DNA from: Halodesulfovibrio sp.
GTDB taxonomy: Bacteria; Desulfobacterota; Desulfovibrionia; Desulfovibrionales; Desulfovibrionaceae
Reading direction: 5' to 3'
DNA: 64,000 bases
Assembly (NCBI RefSeq): GCF_025210605.1
Contig: NZ_JAOARI010000036.1
Coordinates: 21,164-85,163, forward strand
The notes under the pieces were generated by a model that was not told the origin of the DNA, searched no databases, and saw nothing but the letters and a program-made list of their open reading frames with translations. Shown piece by piece: positions 1 through 9,651 of this stretch; within the stretch, counting starts at the first letter, position 1; the number at the start of each line of letters is the position of its first letter. The position numbers and the translations under genes are program-made.

Positions 1-1
1 T

Positions 2-1153
2 GAATCCGGTGAAGTTGAGACACAATCTCACCACACCAGTACCATTGCGCAAGAAAAAGTGCTGTTAACCTGTTCGGTTTCAGATACAGGAATCGGCATC
101 CCTTCTGATAAGTTAGAAGAAATTTTCGAAAGCTTTGCGCAACTGCAATCTTTTGATGCAGCCCCACATGGTGGCATAGGATTAGGTCTTGCTATCTCAC
201 AGCGCCTAGCTCTGCGGATGGGTGGAACGATTACAGTAAAAAGTACCCTTAATCAGGGTTCTACATTCACTGTACAAATCCCGTGCAGTATCCCCTCAGA
301 TAACGCTGACCAACCACACTTGCTGTTTGCAGAGTCGCAAGACACTATTTCTTCCATGCCTCCACTTAATGTACTCGTAGCTGAAGATAACGTGTTCAGT
401 CAGGAAGTATTGATACAAATGCTTAAAGAAGACGGGCACACTGTATTTCTCGCAGAACACGGGGAGCAGGTTCTCGAAATTCTTTCCCATACCTCAGTGG
501 ATATCATCCTGATGGATGTACAAATGCCGGTACTGGATGGGTTAGAAACAACAAAACGCATACGCGCGGGAGAAGTTCCCAACCTTGATGTCACTATTCC
601 CATCGTTACAATCAGTGCTCATGACCCGATAACCTCAACTGATAGTTTCCATAATGGAGAAGTAACGGAATGGCTTCAAAAGCCTATAACCCTTCACGCG
701 TTGCAACAAGTTTTGCGCTCCATATTCACGCCAAAACACCATATAGCAGTCGATACTCATGATTCTGAATTGCTAAAAGACCAAGATTTTACTACTGCAA
801 TGCATATTGATTTTGATGTTATTATCGAGATGGTTAACGGAAAGCATAAGATAGTTGGAACGATACTACGTACGTATTTATCGTCACTTCCTGCCACACT
901 GGAACTTCTGCAAATAGCATGTAATGAGGCTGATGCTGAAAAAATAGCAAGCATCACCCATACACTAAAAGCTACTATGGGGTCTGTAGGCGCGGTTGCA
1001 CTCGCGCAGACCGCACAACAAATGGAACATTTTGCTCGCAACAATAATATATATGAAGCACAAAATCTTCTTGCAGATTTTATGGAAGGTGCACAGCAGT
1101 CTATGGAAGAAGTTACAGACTACTTAGCCCAAAATACTAGAGCGTGTTCGTAA
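2..1153 (+). CDS. Hybrid sensor histidine kinase / response regulator with HPt domain (5' partial)
   Basis: The reading frame is open to the left edge, so only the C-terminal 383 residues are present; GTG at 59 is internal, not the start. The visible part begins in a histidine kinase ATPase domain, with the G1 box DTGIGIP and G2 box GGIGLGLAIS. A receiver domain follows, with its acceptor aspartate in LMDVQMPVLDG and the conserved lysine in LQKPI. The end is an HPt domain with the phospho-histidine in THTLKATMGS. This is the order of ArcB/BarA-type phosphorelay kinases: kinase, receiver, then HPt, passing phosphate to a separate regulator. The sensor input is outside the window, so the signal is unknown. 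The small receiver protein at 3266 is a possible but unproven partner. Confidence 0.9.
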   Translation, partial: ESGEVETQSHHTSTIAQEKVLLTCSVSDTGIGIPSDKLEEIFESFAQLQSFDAAPHGGIGLGLAISQRLALRMGGTITVKSTLNQGSTFTVQIPCSIPSDNADQPHLLFAESQDTISSMPPLNVLVAEDNVFSQEVLIQMLKEDGHTVFLAEHGEQVLEILSHTSVDIILMDVQMPVLDGLETTKRIRAGEVPNLDVTIPIVTISAHDPITSTDSFHNGEVTEWLQKPITLHALQQVLRSIFTPKHHIAVDTHDSELLKDQDFTTAMHIDFDVIIEMVNGKHKIVGTILRTYLSSLPATLELLQIACNEADAEKIASITHTLKATMGSVGAVALAQTAQQMEHFARNNNIYEAQNLLADFMEGAQQSMEEVTDYLAQNTRACS

Positions 1154-1469
1154 GTTGTATACGTAAAGATTCTAAACAGCTTTTTTCTTACAAGTCAGAG
1201 GTAAAAATATCTTGAAGGCATAGCAACGCTACGTCGAAATAATTTTTTTGCTTATGGCGCATCAAAGGAAAAACACTGACAGCAGCACAAGTTTGCTTGT
1301 TAGAATCAGGCGCTAATCATAAGCTTCGTAATCGCTAAAAACAGCCGTTTGCCTCAGGCAGCAGTGCCTGCAATCAGTACAGTTATCCTTTCGTACATAA
1401 AATGCCCCGTGATAATATTCTATTCTGTCCGTACACATTATTTAGACCACCATACCAAGGATACGCACG
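1154..1469. other. Intergenic region before pgm
   Basis: These 316 bases hold no convincing gene. A short imperfect hairpin, with GGCAG and CTGCC-like arms, lies near 1352-1371. The ribosome binding site of pgm, AAGGA, is at about 1456-1460. No clear terminator for the upstream kinase gene and no clear promoter were found. Confidence 0.5.
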
Positions 1470-3116
1470 ATGCCAATCAGTCCCAAAGCCGGAAAAAAAG
1501 CACTTCCGTCCGATCTTATAAATGTTCAGAAACTAGTTACAGCCTACTACACAATAGCCCCAAATCCAGATGAACCACAGCAACGGGTTGCTTTTGGCAC
1601 ATCAGGTCATCGTGGTTCAGCATTCACAGCAAGCTTTAACGAGCCGCACATTGCCGCTGTAACACAGGCTATTTGTGAATACCGTAAAAAAGAAGGCTAC
1701 ACTGGACCATTATTCATGGGTAAAGATACCCACGCGCTTTCAGAGCCAGCACACCAGACCGCTCTTGAAGTTCTGGCAGCCAACGGCGTGACTGTAAAAA
1801 TAGAAAAAGACGATGCCTATGTGCCAACCCCTGTCATTTCTCATGCCATCCTCACATATAATCGCGATAATTCCGATATCGCAGACGGCATTGTTGTCAC
1901 CCCTTCCCACAACCCGCCACAGGATGGTGGATTTAAATACAACCCACCAAACGGTGGACCTGCTGACACAACAACCACGAAATGGGTTGAAGACCGCGCA
2001 AACGAACTCATCCGTAACGGAAATGCAGGCGTCGCACGTATCCCTCTTGCCGATGCGCTGAGTGCCTCAACTACACAGAGATACGACTACCTCACCCCGT
2101 ATGTTAAAGATCTTGAGAACATTATCGATATGGATGCTATCAAAAAAGCTGGCATCCGCATCGGTGTTGATCCCCTCGGTGGAGCTGGCGAAGCATACTG
2201 GGAACCAATTGCAAAGCATTACGGACTCAATATTGAAGTTGTAAATAAAGAGATTGATCCTACCTTCCGCTTTATGCCTATGGACAGAGACGGGGTTATT
2301 CGTATGGACTGCTCTTCGCCTTGGGCAATGGCAGATATGATTCGCCTACAGCCACATTATGACATTGCATGCGGCAACGACCCAGATACAGATCGGCATG
2401 GTATTGTTTGCAGCAAAGGCCTGATGAACCCGAACCATTACCTTGCAGCTGCAATTGAATATCTATTCACGCACCGCCCGCAATGGAACAAGGATGCCGT
2501 GGTCGGCAAAACCCTTGTTTCCAGCCATATGATTGACCTTGTGGTCGAGTCTCTTGGGAAAAAAGTTGCAGAGGTTCCTGTAGGCTTTAAATGGTTTGTT
2601 CCGGGTCTTATTGATGGCAGCTATGGTTTTGGTGGTGAAGAAAGCGCCGGAGCAAGCTTCTTACGTAAAGACGGAACCGTTTGGACAACAGACAAAGACG
2701 GTATTATTTTGAATTTGCTCGCAGCAGAAATTCTTGCAGTAACCGGTAAAGATCCGCAACAGCACTATGATGCCATGACTGAAAAGTTCGGCACTCCACT
2801 TTATGAACGCTTGCAAGCCCCTGCTTCTCCAGAACAAAAAGCTGCTCTTAAAAAGCTTTCACCAGAAATGGTTGAATCGGACACACTTGCCGGAGAGCCT
2901 ATCATAGCAAAGCTTACACAAGCTCCTGCTAACGGAGCATCAATCGAAGGACTAAAGGTCGTAACAAAATCTGGATGGTTCGCAGCGCGCCCTTCCGGCA
3001 CAGAAGATATTTATAAAATTTATACCGAAAGCTTCAAGGACAAAGAACATCTCGCACTCTTACAAAAAGAAGCGCAGGACATGGTTTCTGAAGCATTCAA
3101 GGTTGCCGGTGTGTAG
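1470..3116 (+). CDS. pgm: Phosphoglucomutase, alpha-D-glucose phosphate-specific
   Basis: Interconverts glucose 1-phosphate and glucose 6-phosphate in the cytoplasm, linking glycogen and surface-sugar synthesis to glycolysis. The 548 residues match the usual length of the bacterial Pgm family (about 546). Visible hallmarks are TSGHRG near residue 44, the phosphoserine loop TPSHNPP with Ser146, the metal-binding loop DPDTD at 304-308, the sugar-binding GEESAG, and the phosphate-binding loop [12 protein letters not shown] near the C-terminus. The ATG at 1470 follows an AAGGA site. It appears to be a single-gene unit. Assignment is secure. Confidence 0.97.
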   Translation: MPISPKAGKKALPSDLINVQKLVTAYYTIAPNPDEPQQRVAFGTSGHRGSAFTASFNEPHIAAVTQAICEYRKKEGYTGPLFMGKDTHALSEPAHQTALEVLAANGVTVKIEKDDAYVPTPVISHAILTYNRDNSDIADGIVVTPSHNPPQDGGFKYNPPNGGPADTTTTKWVEDRANELIRNGNAGVARIPLADALSASTTQRYDYLTPYVKDLENIIDMDAIKKAGIRIGVDPLGGAGEAYWEPIAKHYGLNIEVVNKEIDPTFRFMPMDRDGVIRMDCSSPWAMADMIRLQPHYDIACGNDPDTDRHGIVCSKGLMNPNHYLAAAIEYLFTHRPQWNKDAVVGKTLVSSHMIDLVVESLGKKVAEVPVGFKWFVPGLIDGSYGFGGEESAGASFLRKDGTVWTTDKDGIILNLLAAEILAVTGKDPQQHYDAMTEKFGTPLYERLQAPASPEQKAALKKLSPEMVESDTLAGEPIIAKLTQAPANGASIEGLKVVTKSGWFAARPSGTEDIYKIYTESFKDKEHLALLQKEAQDMVSEAFKVAGV

Positions 3117-3265
3117 GCACATGTAGAATTATTACACACAGGCGCGCCTTGCCTTCTTCACCGCGAACCCGTAAGTATGCTTATTGCCACAGATTATAAC
3201 TCGCAGACACTTTGCAAAAACTAGGCGCAGTGGTATAGCGATAGGCCTATATGGAGGTTTCCCAA

Positions 3266-3670
3266 ATGAAGTTTCTAATCGTTGATGACGACTTCGACAG
3301 TCGCCGACTCGTACAAAAAATCCTTCATGCATACGGATATGCTGATCTGGCAGCCGACGGCGAAGAAGGCGTGGAAGCATTCCGCCAAGCGCTGCAAGCA
3401 GGCGAGCCTTATGATGTAATTACACTCGACATAATGATGCCGAATATCGACGGACAAGATGCTCTGCGCGAAATCCGTGATCTTGAAAAAGAATATGGGA
3501 TTCCTCCTGAAAACAGTGCAAAGGTAATCATGATATCCGGATTAGATGACAGTCAGGAAGTACATGATGCTTTTTTCCTTGGTGATGCAACAAGTTACAT
3601 CGTCAAGCCTATCAGGAAAAAAGTACTCATAGAAGAAATCCAAAACTTGGGAGTCCAGCTGGAGTCCTGA
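3266..3670 (+). CDS. Stand-alone receiver-domain response regulator (CheY-like)
   Basis: A 134-residue single receiver domain without an output domain. The acidic pocket DDD is near residues 7-9, the acceptor aspartate lies in VITLDIMMPNIDG, and the conserved lysine is in IVKPI. I chose ATG 3266 over the in-frame ATG 3251 because the GGAGG site (3253-3257) lies 8 bases upstream of 3266 and would fall inside the longer version. Proteins like this act by protein-protein contact, as in chemotaxis or as phosphorelay intermediates. It is not next to chemotaxis genes, and the nearest kinase is the hybrid kinase at the left edge. A terminator follows directly. Confidence 0.92.
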   Translation: MKFLIVDDDFDSRRLVQKILHAYGYADLAADGEEGVEAFRQALQAGEPYDVITLDIMMPNIDGQDALREIRDLEKEYGIPPENSAKVIMISGLDDSQEVHDAFFLGDATSYIVKPIRKKVLIEEIQNLGVQLES

Positions 3671-3703
3671 TAGAGCGCACAATCCATCAATTTTTGATAA
3701 AAA

Positions 3704-3746
3704 AATGGCCAGATCCAACATTTTTTGTGATCTGGCCATTGTTTTT
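3704..3746 (+). terminator. Intrinsic terminator after receiver gene
   Basis: Perfect 12-bp stem (AATGGCCAGATC / GATCTGGCCATT) with a 13-base loop, followed by a T-rich tract. It separates the receiver gene from gcvH. Confidence 0.9.
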
Positions 3747-3858
3747 CCTTCAAATTAGACTTATGACCCAAGTATCTGTTAGACAAAAATTAACCATGTC
3801 ATAACGATAAAACAAACCATATCCACACAACAATACAAACCTTTTCAGGAGGACTCCA

Positions 3859-4242
3859 ATGGCCTACCCAGAAAACCTTCTTTACAGCAAAAGCCACGAA
3901 TGGACAAAAATTGAAGGTGATGAAGCGACCATCGGCATCACCAGTTTTGCTCAGGAGCAGCTTGGCGACATTACATTTGTAGAGCTTCCAGAAGCAGGTG
4001 ACACCCTCGATGTTGGTGATGAAATGGGTTCTATTGAATCTGTAAAAGCAGCAAGCGAACTCTACATTCCTGTCAGCGGCGAAGTTCTCGCTGTTAACGA
4101 AGATCTCGAAGATGCACCGGAAAAAGTAAACGAATCTCCTTTTGAAGGCGGATGGCTTATTAAAATCAAGCTGAACGGTGAACCAGCAGACCTCCTTTCT
4201 GCTTCTGAATACGCAGAACTGGTAGCTAACGAAGCACACTAG
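3859..4242 (+). CDS. gcvH: Glycine cleavage system H protein
   Basis: A 127-residue lipoyl carrier that shuttles the aminomethyl group between the P, T and L proteins of the glycine cleavage system. The lipoylation site is Lys63 in [10 protein letters not shown], preceded by the typical [13 protein letters not shown] segment. The strong AGGAGG site at 3848-3853 fits the ATG at 3859. It opens an operon with gcvPA, gcvPB and lpdA. I looked for a glycine riboswitch in the roughly 110-base leader and saw none. Confidence 0.97.
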   Translation: MAYPENLLYSKSHEWTKIEGDEATIGITSFAQEQLGDITFVELPEAGDTLDVGDEMGSIESVKAASELYIPVSGEVLAVNEDLEDAPEKVNESPFEGGWLIKIKLNGEPADLLSASEYAELVANEAH

Positions 4243-4260
4243 TAATAAAAAGGAGGCGTT

Positions 4261-5595
4261 ATGCCGTTTACTCCGCATACAGCTGAAGAAGTGCAAGCAA
4301 TGCTTGACGTTATCGGTGTAAGAACCATTGAAGATCTGTTTGCAGACATCCCTGCGGACATGCGTCCTAAAAGCTTTGACCTGCCTCAAGGCTTAAGCGA
4401 AATGGAAACATGTGCTTACCTTGAACAGCTTGCAGGTAAAAACAATACTGATCTTGTAAGCTTCTTGGGTGCCGGATTCTACAATCACTATATTCCTAAA
4501 GCCATCGACAACCTTGTTGGTCGTGGCGAATTCTACACTGCGTACACTCCATACCAACCTGAATCCTCACAGGGAACGCTTCAGGCTATTTTCGAATTCC
4601 AGACTGCAATCTGCCGTCTCCTCGAAATGGATGTAGCTAACGCCTCTGTCTACGATGGTGGAACCGCTATCTTTGAGGCTATGATGATGGCAGTTCGTGC
4701 TGGTCGAAAGCGTAAAAAAATCGTAATTGATGAGTCTATCAGCCCGATTTACCGCGAGATGCTGGACACTTACACAAACAACATCGACGTAGACGTTGTT
4801 GTGGTACCGCATACAGAGGGTTTGTCCAATGTAGAAGCGCTTAAAGCAGCTATTGACGGTGACTGTGCGGGCGTTGTTGTTCAGAACCCTAACTTCTTCG
4901 GCAACGTTCAGGACTTTACAGAATTATTCGAGCATGCCCACGCTAACAAAGCATTAGGCATCATCTCTGTGTACCCTGTCATGCAGTCTGTCATGAAAAC
5001 TCCTGGAGAAATGGGAGCAGACATTGCCGTTGCAGAAGCCCAGAGCCTTGGTCAGCCACTTTCATTCGGTGGACCTTACCTTGGCGTCATGTCCTGTTCA
5101 AAAAAAATGATCCGCCAGATTCCGGGACGCATTGTTGGACGCACAGAAGACATCGACGGCAAAACAGGCTACGTGCTCACGCTTCAAGCTCGTGAACAGC
5201 ATATCCGACGCGCAAAAGCCACATCAAACATTTGTTCCAACCAAGCCCTGTGCGCTCTTCGTGCCCTTATTCATATGTCATTACTTGGTCCTGAAGGGCT
5301 TATACGCACTGCTGAATTAAGCATGGAGCGTGCTCATTACCTTGCAGACCGCCTGACAATGATCGAAGGGGTAGAACTGCTTAACGGTGCGCCATTCGGT
5401 AACGAATTCGCTATCCGTCTGCCTATCAAAGCTGAAGAAGCTATTGAGGCACTTATGGACAAAGGCTTTGTAACCGGCTTCCCTGTTGGTCGTTATTACG
5501 AAGACATGGACGACGTTCTCCTTGTTGCCTGTACCGAGCTGCATTCATTCGAACAGATTGGTGTATTCACCGAGCTGTTGGGAGGTATTCTCTAA
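4261..5595 (+). CDS. gcvPA: Glycine dehydrogenase (decarboxylating), subunit 1
   Basis: N-terminal half of the two-subunit P protein, 444 residues, close to the family's usual size of about 445. With GcvPB it forms the PLP enzyme that decarboxylates glycine and loads the aminomethyl group on GcvH. Family segments seen include SFLGAGFYNHYIP near residue 65 and the YTPYQPESSQGTLQ stretch. AAAGGAGG precedes the ATG. It lies 18 bases after gcvH, and its stop codon overlaps the gcvPB start by one base (TAATG), implying coupled translation of the two subunits. Confidence 0.96.
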   Translation: MPFTPHTAEEVQAMLDVIGVRTIEDLFADIPADMRPKSFDLPQGLSEMETCAYLEQLAGKNNTDLVSFLGAGFYNHYIPKAIDNLVGRGEFYTAYTPYQPESSQGTLQAIFEFQTAICRLLEMDVANASVYDGGTAIFEAMMMAVRAGRKRKKIVIDESISPIYREMLDTYTNNIDVDVVVVPHTEGLSNVEALKAAIDGDCAGVVVQNPNFFGNVQDFTELFEHAHANKALGIISVYPVMQSVMKTPGEMGADIAVAEAQSLGQPLSFGGPYLGVMSCSKKMIRQIPGRIVGRTEDIDGKTGYVLTLQAREQHIRRAKATSNICSNQALCALRALIHMSLLGPEGLIRTAELSMERAHYLADRLTMIEGVELLNGAPFGNEFAIRLPIKAEEAIEALMDKGFVTGFPVGRYYEDMDDVLLVACTELHSFEQIGVFTELLGGIL

Positions 5596-7043
5596 TGAAA
5601 ACCATTTTTTCCCAATCCGTTCCCGGTCGTTCCGCATGTCTGCCGCCAATGCCGGAAGAACGTGCAGAACGTTTTCTTCCTAAAGAGCTTATGCGTGCCA
5701 AGCGTCCGGCGTTGCCGGAAGTAAGTGAGCTTGACGTTGTTCGCCATTTCACCAAATTAAGTACGTTTAACTACGGTGTAGATTCTAACTTTTACCCGCT
5801 CGGCTCCTGCACAATGAAATACAATCCGAAATTTACGGAGTATGTTGCAGCATTGCCGGGTTACACCACCCCTCACCCTGCTCTTGCACAGCTTCCTAAA
5901 GGCTCCCAGTACACACAGGGTTCCTTGGAAGTTATGTACGAGACAGAAAAAATGCTTTGTGAACTTACTGGCATGGATGCTTTTACATCCCAGCCAATGG
6001 CAGGTGCTAATGGCGAGCTGACAGGCGCGCTCATTATTGCCGCATACCACAAAGACAAGGGTAACAAAAAAACAAAAATCATATGCCCGGATGCAGCGCA
6101 CGGTACGAACCCTGCTTCTGCTGTTCTTGCTGGATACGAAGTTATCAACATTGAATCCAAAGACGGCATGGTTGACCCTGAAGCATTAGAAGCAGTCCTC
6201 GACGAGGATGTAGCAGCGGTTATGATGACATGTCCGAACACACTCGGACTGTTTGAAAACCACCTGCCTACCATTGTAGAAAAACTGCGCAAAGTTGATG
6301 CACTTCTCTACTACGATGGCGCTAACTTTAACGCTATCATGGGTAAAATGCGCATCGGCGATGTAGGGTTTGACGTAGTACACCTTAATGTCCACAAAAC
6401 ACTCGCTACTCCGCATGGCGGCGGTGGTCCGGGTGCAGGCCCTGTTGGTGTATGTGCGCGTCTGGAACCATACCTGCCGAACCATCGTCCAGCTAAAGCA
6501 GCGGACGGCACTTTCTATTTAGATACTGACAATCCTAAATCTATCGGACACATGTCACCGTTCTACGGCAGTTTTGCAGTAATGCTCAAAGCATTTGCCT
6601 ACATGCTCCGTCTCGGTGGAGAAGGTCTGACCAGAGCGACTGAGCTTGCAGTACTGAACGCAAACTACATGCGTAAGCGTCTGGAAGAACACCTGCACAT
6701 TCCATACAACCGCATTTGTATGCATGAATTTGTTGCATCTGCCTGCAATCAGCAATCAGAATGCGGCGTACGCGCTCTTGATATCGCAAAAGCTCTGCTC
6801 GAAAAAGGACACCACGCACCTACTATCTACTTCCCACTGATCGTAAAAGAGTGCATGATGTTTGAACCGACAGAAACAGAAAGTAAAGAAACTCTCGATA
6901 TCTTCCTTGATGATCTTATTGAGATTCTTGAAACTTCTAAAACAGATCCTCAATCTCTCTTTGATGCCCCTCACAACACTCCTGTACGTCGGCTTGACGA
7001 AACAAAAGCAGCTCGTGAAATGGTGTTAGTAGATGAAATATGA
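5595..7043 (+). CDS. gcvPB: Glycine dehydrogenase (decarboxylating), subunit 2
   Basis: C-terminal, PLP-binding half of the split P protein (482 residues). The PLP lysine is Lys268 in LNVHKTLATPHGGGGPG, and the family segment CPDAAHGTNPASA is also present. Start and stop overlaps with both neighbours (1 base with gcvPA, 11 bases with lpdA) point to tight translational coupling. In sulfate reducers this system can break down glycine or, run in reverse, make it; the direction cannot be read from sequence. Confidence 0.97.
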   Translation: MKTIFSQSVPGRSACLPPMPEERAERFLPKELMRAKRPALPEVSELDVVRHFTKLSTFNYGVDSNFYPLGSCTMKYNPKFTEYVAALPGYTTPHPALAQLPKGSQYTQGSLEVMYETEKMLCELTGMDAFTSQPMAGANGELTGALIIAAYHKDKGNKKTKIICPDAAHGTNPASAVLAGYEVINIESKDGMVDPEALEAVLDEDVAAVMMTCPNTLGLFENHLPTIVEKLRKVDALLYYDGANFNAIMGKMRIGDVGFDVVHLNVHKTLATPHGGGGPGAGPVGVCARLEPYLPNHRPAKAADGTFYLDTDNPKSIGHMSPFYGSFAVMLKAFAYMLRLGGEGLTRATELAVLNANYMRKRLEEHLHIPYNRICMHEFVASACNQQSECGVRALDIAKALLEKGHHAPTIYFPLIVKECMMFEPTETESKETLDIFLDDLIEILETSKTDPQSLFDAPHNTPVRRLDETKAAREMVLVDEI

Positions 7044-8394
7044 TCTAATTATAGTTGGTTCCGGACCCGGTGGACTTAAAGCAGCTACCCGTGCTGCGTC
7101 TTCCGGTCTGAAAACCGCACTCATAGAAAAAGCCGACATTGGTGGAACATGCCTCAACTGGGGTTGTATTCCTACCAAGATGTATCTTGGCGCTACGGCT
7201 GCCAATCCGCTACTGCATACGCAGATAAAAGCAAAGTCTGCCTCAGGAAGCATTGATTTCAATCTGCCTAATATTGTGCAGAAGAAAGACCGCTTCATAA
7301 AAGGCACTCGCTCTGCCGCAGAAAAGCAATTGGTCAATCTCGGCGTTGATATAATCAAAGGTGTTGGAGCGTTTAGTAGTCCGAAAGCTATTACTGTTAC
7401 AACCGATGATGGTACAACAGAAGTTACTTTCGAAAAGCTAATCATTGCCACAGGCTCTATGCCTGCTGCATTTCCAGGGTTAGAGCCTGATGGAGATTGT
7501 GTTCTCAACTCCACCCATGCGCTTATGCTTACGGAAGCACCTGAGTCTATGATCGTTGTGGGTGCAGGAGCAATCGGGCTTGAAATGGGCGATTTCTTCA
7601 GCCGTCTTGGTGCAAAAATCACCATTGTTGAAGCGCTACCTAACCTTGTACCAACCGAAGATCCTGACGTTGGTGATGCGTTCCGCAAAATTCTCAAACG
7701 AGAAAAGTGGGGAGTTCGCACCGGTGAAAAAGTACAGAGCGTCAAAACTGTTGACGGTAAAGCTGTGCTCACGTTTGAATCCGGTGAAACTCTTACAGCG
7801 GATAAAGCCCTTATGGCTGCTGGTCGTCAACCTGCATCCAAAGAGCTTAACGCTGACGCAGCAGGTATTGAATGCGTGGGCGCAGGTTGGATTACAACCA
7901 ACGACTATTTGCTCGCAGCAGAGAACATTTACGCCATCGGAGACGTAAACGGACGCACACTGCTTGCACATGCAGCCGACCACCAAGCTTGCTATGCTGT
8001 CGATCATGCTGCTGGTAAAATTACTACAGCATACGACTCTGGTCCAATGCCTGCTTGCTTCTACGGACATACAGAAGTAATGCGCGTAGGTCCAAACACC
8101 GCTGACCTGCAAAAAGCAGGGCATAAGGTAGAAACCTCTACCGCAATGCTTGTTGCAAACCCAATAGCACAGTCTTACGGTACCACTCAGGGGTTCGTAA
8201 AAGTACTATGGGTCGACAACAAAGTGCATGGTATCGTAGCAATTGGTCACGGGGTTTCTCACCTCGTAACAGCAGCAGCCATCATTGTTAAGCAACAGTG
8301 GGCACCAGAAGATGTACATTCCATCATATGGGCACACCCAACGCTTGATGAAGCGCTGGAAATGGCGCTAGTTGCTCCACGTAACCCTGCATAA
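7033..8394 (+). CDS. lpdA: Dihydrolipoamide dehydrogenase (L protein)
   Basis: FAD-dependent enzyme that reoxidises the dihydrolipoyl arm of GcvH with NAD+. The 453 residues show the FAD-binding GSGPGG at 10-14, the redox disulfide GGTCLNWGC (Cys40, Cys45), the NAD-binding GAGAIGLEMG, a second FAD motif AIGDVNG, and the C-terminal HPTLDE with the catalytic His-Glu pair. It overlaps the end of gcvPB by 11 bases, so it is very likely the dedicated L protein of this operon and not part of a pyruvate dehydrogenase. A strong terminator follows. Confidence 0.95.
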   Translation: MKYDLIIVGSGPGGLKAATRAASSGLKTALIEKADIGGTCLNWGCIPTKMYLGATAANPLLHTQIKAKSASGSIDFNLPNIVQKKDRFIKGTRSAAEKQLVNLGVDIIKGVGAFSSPKAITVTTDDGTTEVTFEKLIIATGSMPAAFPGLEPDGDCVLNSTHALMLTEAPESMIVVGAGAIGLEMGDFFSRLGAKITIVEALPNLVPTEDPDVGDAFRKILKREKWGVRTGEKVQSVKTVDGKAVLTFESGETLTADKALMAAGRQPASKELNADAAGIECVGAGWITTNDYLLAAENIYAIGDVNGRTLLAHAADHQACYAVDHAAGKITTAYDSGPMPACFYGHTEVMRVGPNTADLQKAGHKVETSTAMLVANPIAQSYGTTQGFVKVLWVDNKVHGIVAIGHGVSHLVTAAAIIVKQQWAPEDVHSIIWAHPTLDEALEMALVAPRNPA

Positions 8395-8408
8395 TCTTAG
8401 ATCACACA

Positions 8409-8439
8409 AAAGACCGCCTCACAGAGGCGGTCTTTTTTT
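8409..8439 (+). terminator. Terminator of gcv operon
   Basis: Stem AAAGACCGCCTC / GAGGCGGTCTTT with a 3-base loop, followed by a T tract. Confidence 0.95.
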
Positions 8440-8619
8440 GACTTCACGTTTCCACTCTAGTTAAAACGTACTAATTTTTTTCCATCCACTCACCCACGCT
8501 TTGTACTTAAAATCGAATCACTACCCCTGCTCCCTCTATATTCCTATAACTTCATCTGTTACAACAAGTTGCCACAATCATAGCGGTAACAATCATTAGC
8601 GCAAATAAGGAGTTCTTTG

Positions 8620-9156
8620 ATGAACATCACAATACGAGAAACACAGCACAGCGACCTTACCGAAATTATGCGTGTTGAAGAGGAAGCATTTGGCTCCAAA
8701 ATAGAAGCAGAGCTAGTACAAAATTTATTAAATGACCAAACAGCAGAGCCACGCCTTTCATTATTAGCTTTTGATGGCGAAAACGCTGTAGGGCACATCT
8801 TGTTTACAGCCATTACGATTGGGGAATCGACCGTAAAAGCATCAATTCTAGCGCCTCTGGCTGTTACACCTGAAGCTCAAAAGCAAGGAATCGGCGGTAA
8901 GCTTATTAAGGCTGGGTTAGCGCAGCTGAAAGCACAAGGCGTGAGCATTGTTTTAGTATTAGGGCATCCAGAGTATTACACTCGATACGGCTTTTCCCCT
9001 GTGTACCCTCACCCTATTAATGCACCATATCCTATTCCTGAAGAACACAGGGATGCATGGATGATGCATGTACTTGATGACACCGACCTGAGCAGCATAG
9101 CAGGAACAGTCACTGTTTCTGACGAGTTAGGCAAACCTGAATACTGGCAAGAATAG
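8620..9156 (+). CDS. GNAT family N-acetyltransferase
   Basis: A 178-residue acetyl-CoA-dependent acetyltransferase of the YhbS-like kind; the substrate is unknown. The acetyl-CoA binding segment is LAVTPEAQKQGIGGKLI (Q/R-x-x-G-x-G/A form), preceded by the GHILFTAI strand and followed by LGHPEYYTRYGF, typical of this subgroup. I chose ATG 8620 over the adjacent TTG 8617 because AAGGAG at 8607-8612 is well spaced for it. It appears monocistronic. Confidence 0.9.
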   Translation: MNITIRETQHSDLTEIMRVEEEAFGSKIEAELVQNLLNDQTAEPRLSLLAFDGENAVGHILFTAITIGESTVKASILAPLAVTPEAQKQGIGGKLIKAGLAQLKAQGVSIVLVLGHPEYYTRYGFSPVYPHPINAPYPIPEEHRDAWMMHVLDDTDLSSIAGTVTVSDELGKPEYWQE

Positions 9157-9179
9157 TAAAAAGTCACTCGTAAAACACA

Positions 9180-9214
9180 CATGCCTCTTTTCAAAATACT
9201 CTGAAAGAGGCATG
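9180..9214 (+). terminator. Hairpin after GNAT gene, probable terminator
   Basis: CATGCCTCTTTTC pairs with GAAAGAGGCATG (one bulge). A T run follows only after about 10 bases, so termination may be weak. Confidence 0.6.
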
Positions 9215-9651
9215 TTCAGCAGATTTTTTCCCGTCCCACTCCCTACAAAATACCGCCTTGCAGAACATCTAGAGGATATTACGGATATACTCCGTCTACA
9301 GTACAAAAGCAGTAATTTGTCTTTGTATTACAATACGTCAAATTCTAGATCACATCACTACTCTATCTACATGTAATAATTCTCGAAAAAAACGCAAAAA
9401 ACACTTACAGAAATATAATACTCTTTAACTATGCAATATTTGTATGAATATAGACTGTAGAAATGGAAAAATCCGCATCAAATCATCGTTTTTTACATCA
9501 TGTTACTTTTGTTAATTGAATTATTCTTATGAAAATAAGCACATAGTTTCATAAACATCCTTGTCGCGCTCCTCTGGTTGCCATATATTACATCTTGACC
9601 ACGCATAATTTGACCTAAACCAGAAAACTATACTAGCCGGAGGGGACCAGT
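9215..9651. other. AT-rich intergenic region before the VWA-OmpA gene
   Basis: About 430 bases with no credible gene. It is distinctly AT-rich in its second half (about 9340-9540). TTGACC-like hexamers at about 9595-9615 are present, but none has a well-placed -10 box. The upstream stretch could carry regulator sites for the envelope gene at 9652. Confidence 0.4.

Noticed and set aside
3747..3858. Glycine riboswitch upstream of gcvH
   Set aside because: The leader is short and AT-rich with none of the paired aptamer core.
3799..4389. A 196-codon minus-strand frame opposite gcvH
   Set aside because: It is antisense to a certain gene, Phe/Cys-rich, and shows no family pattern.
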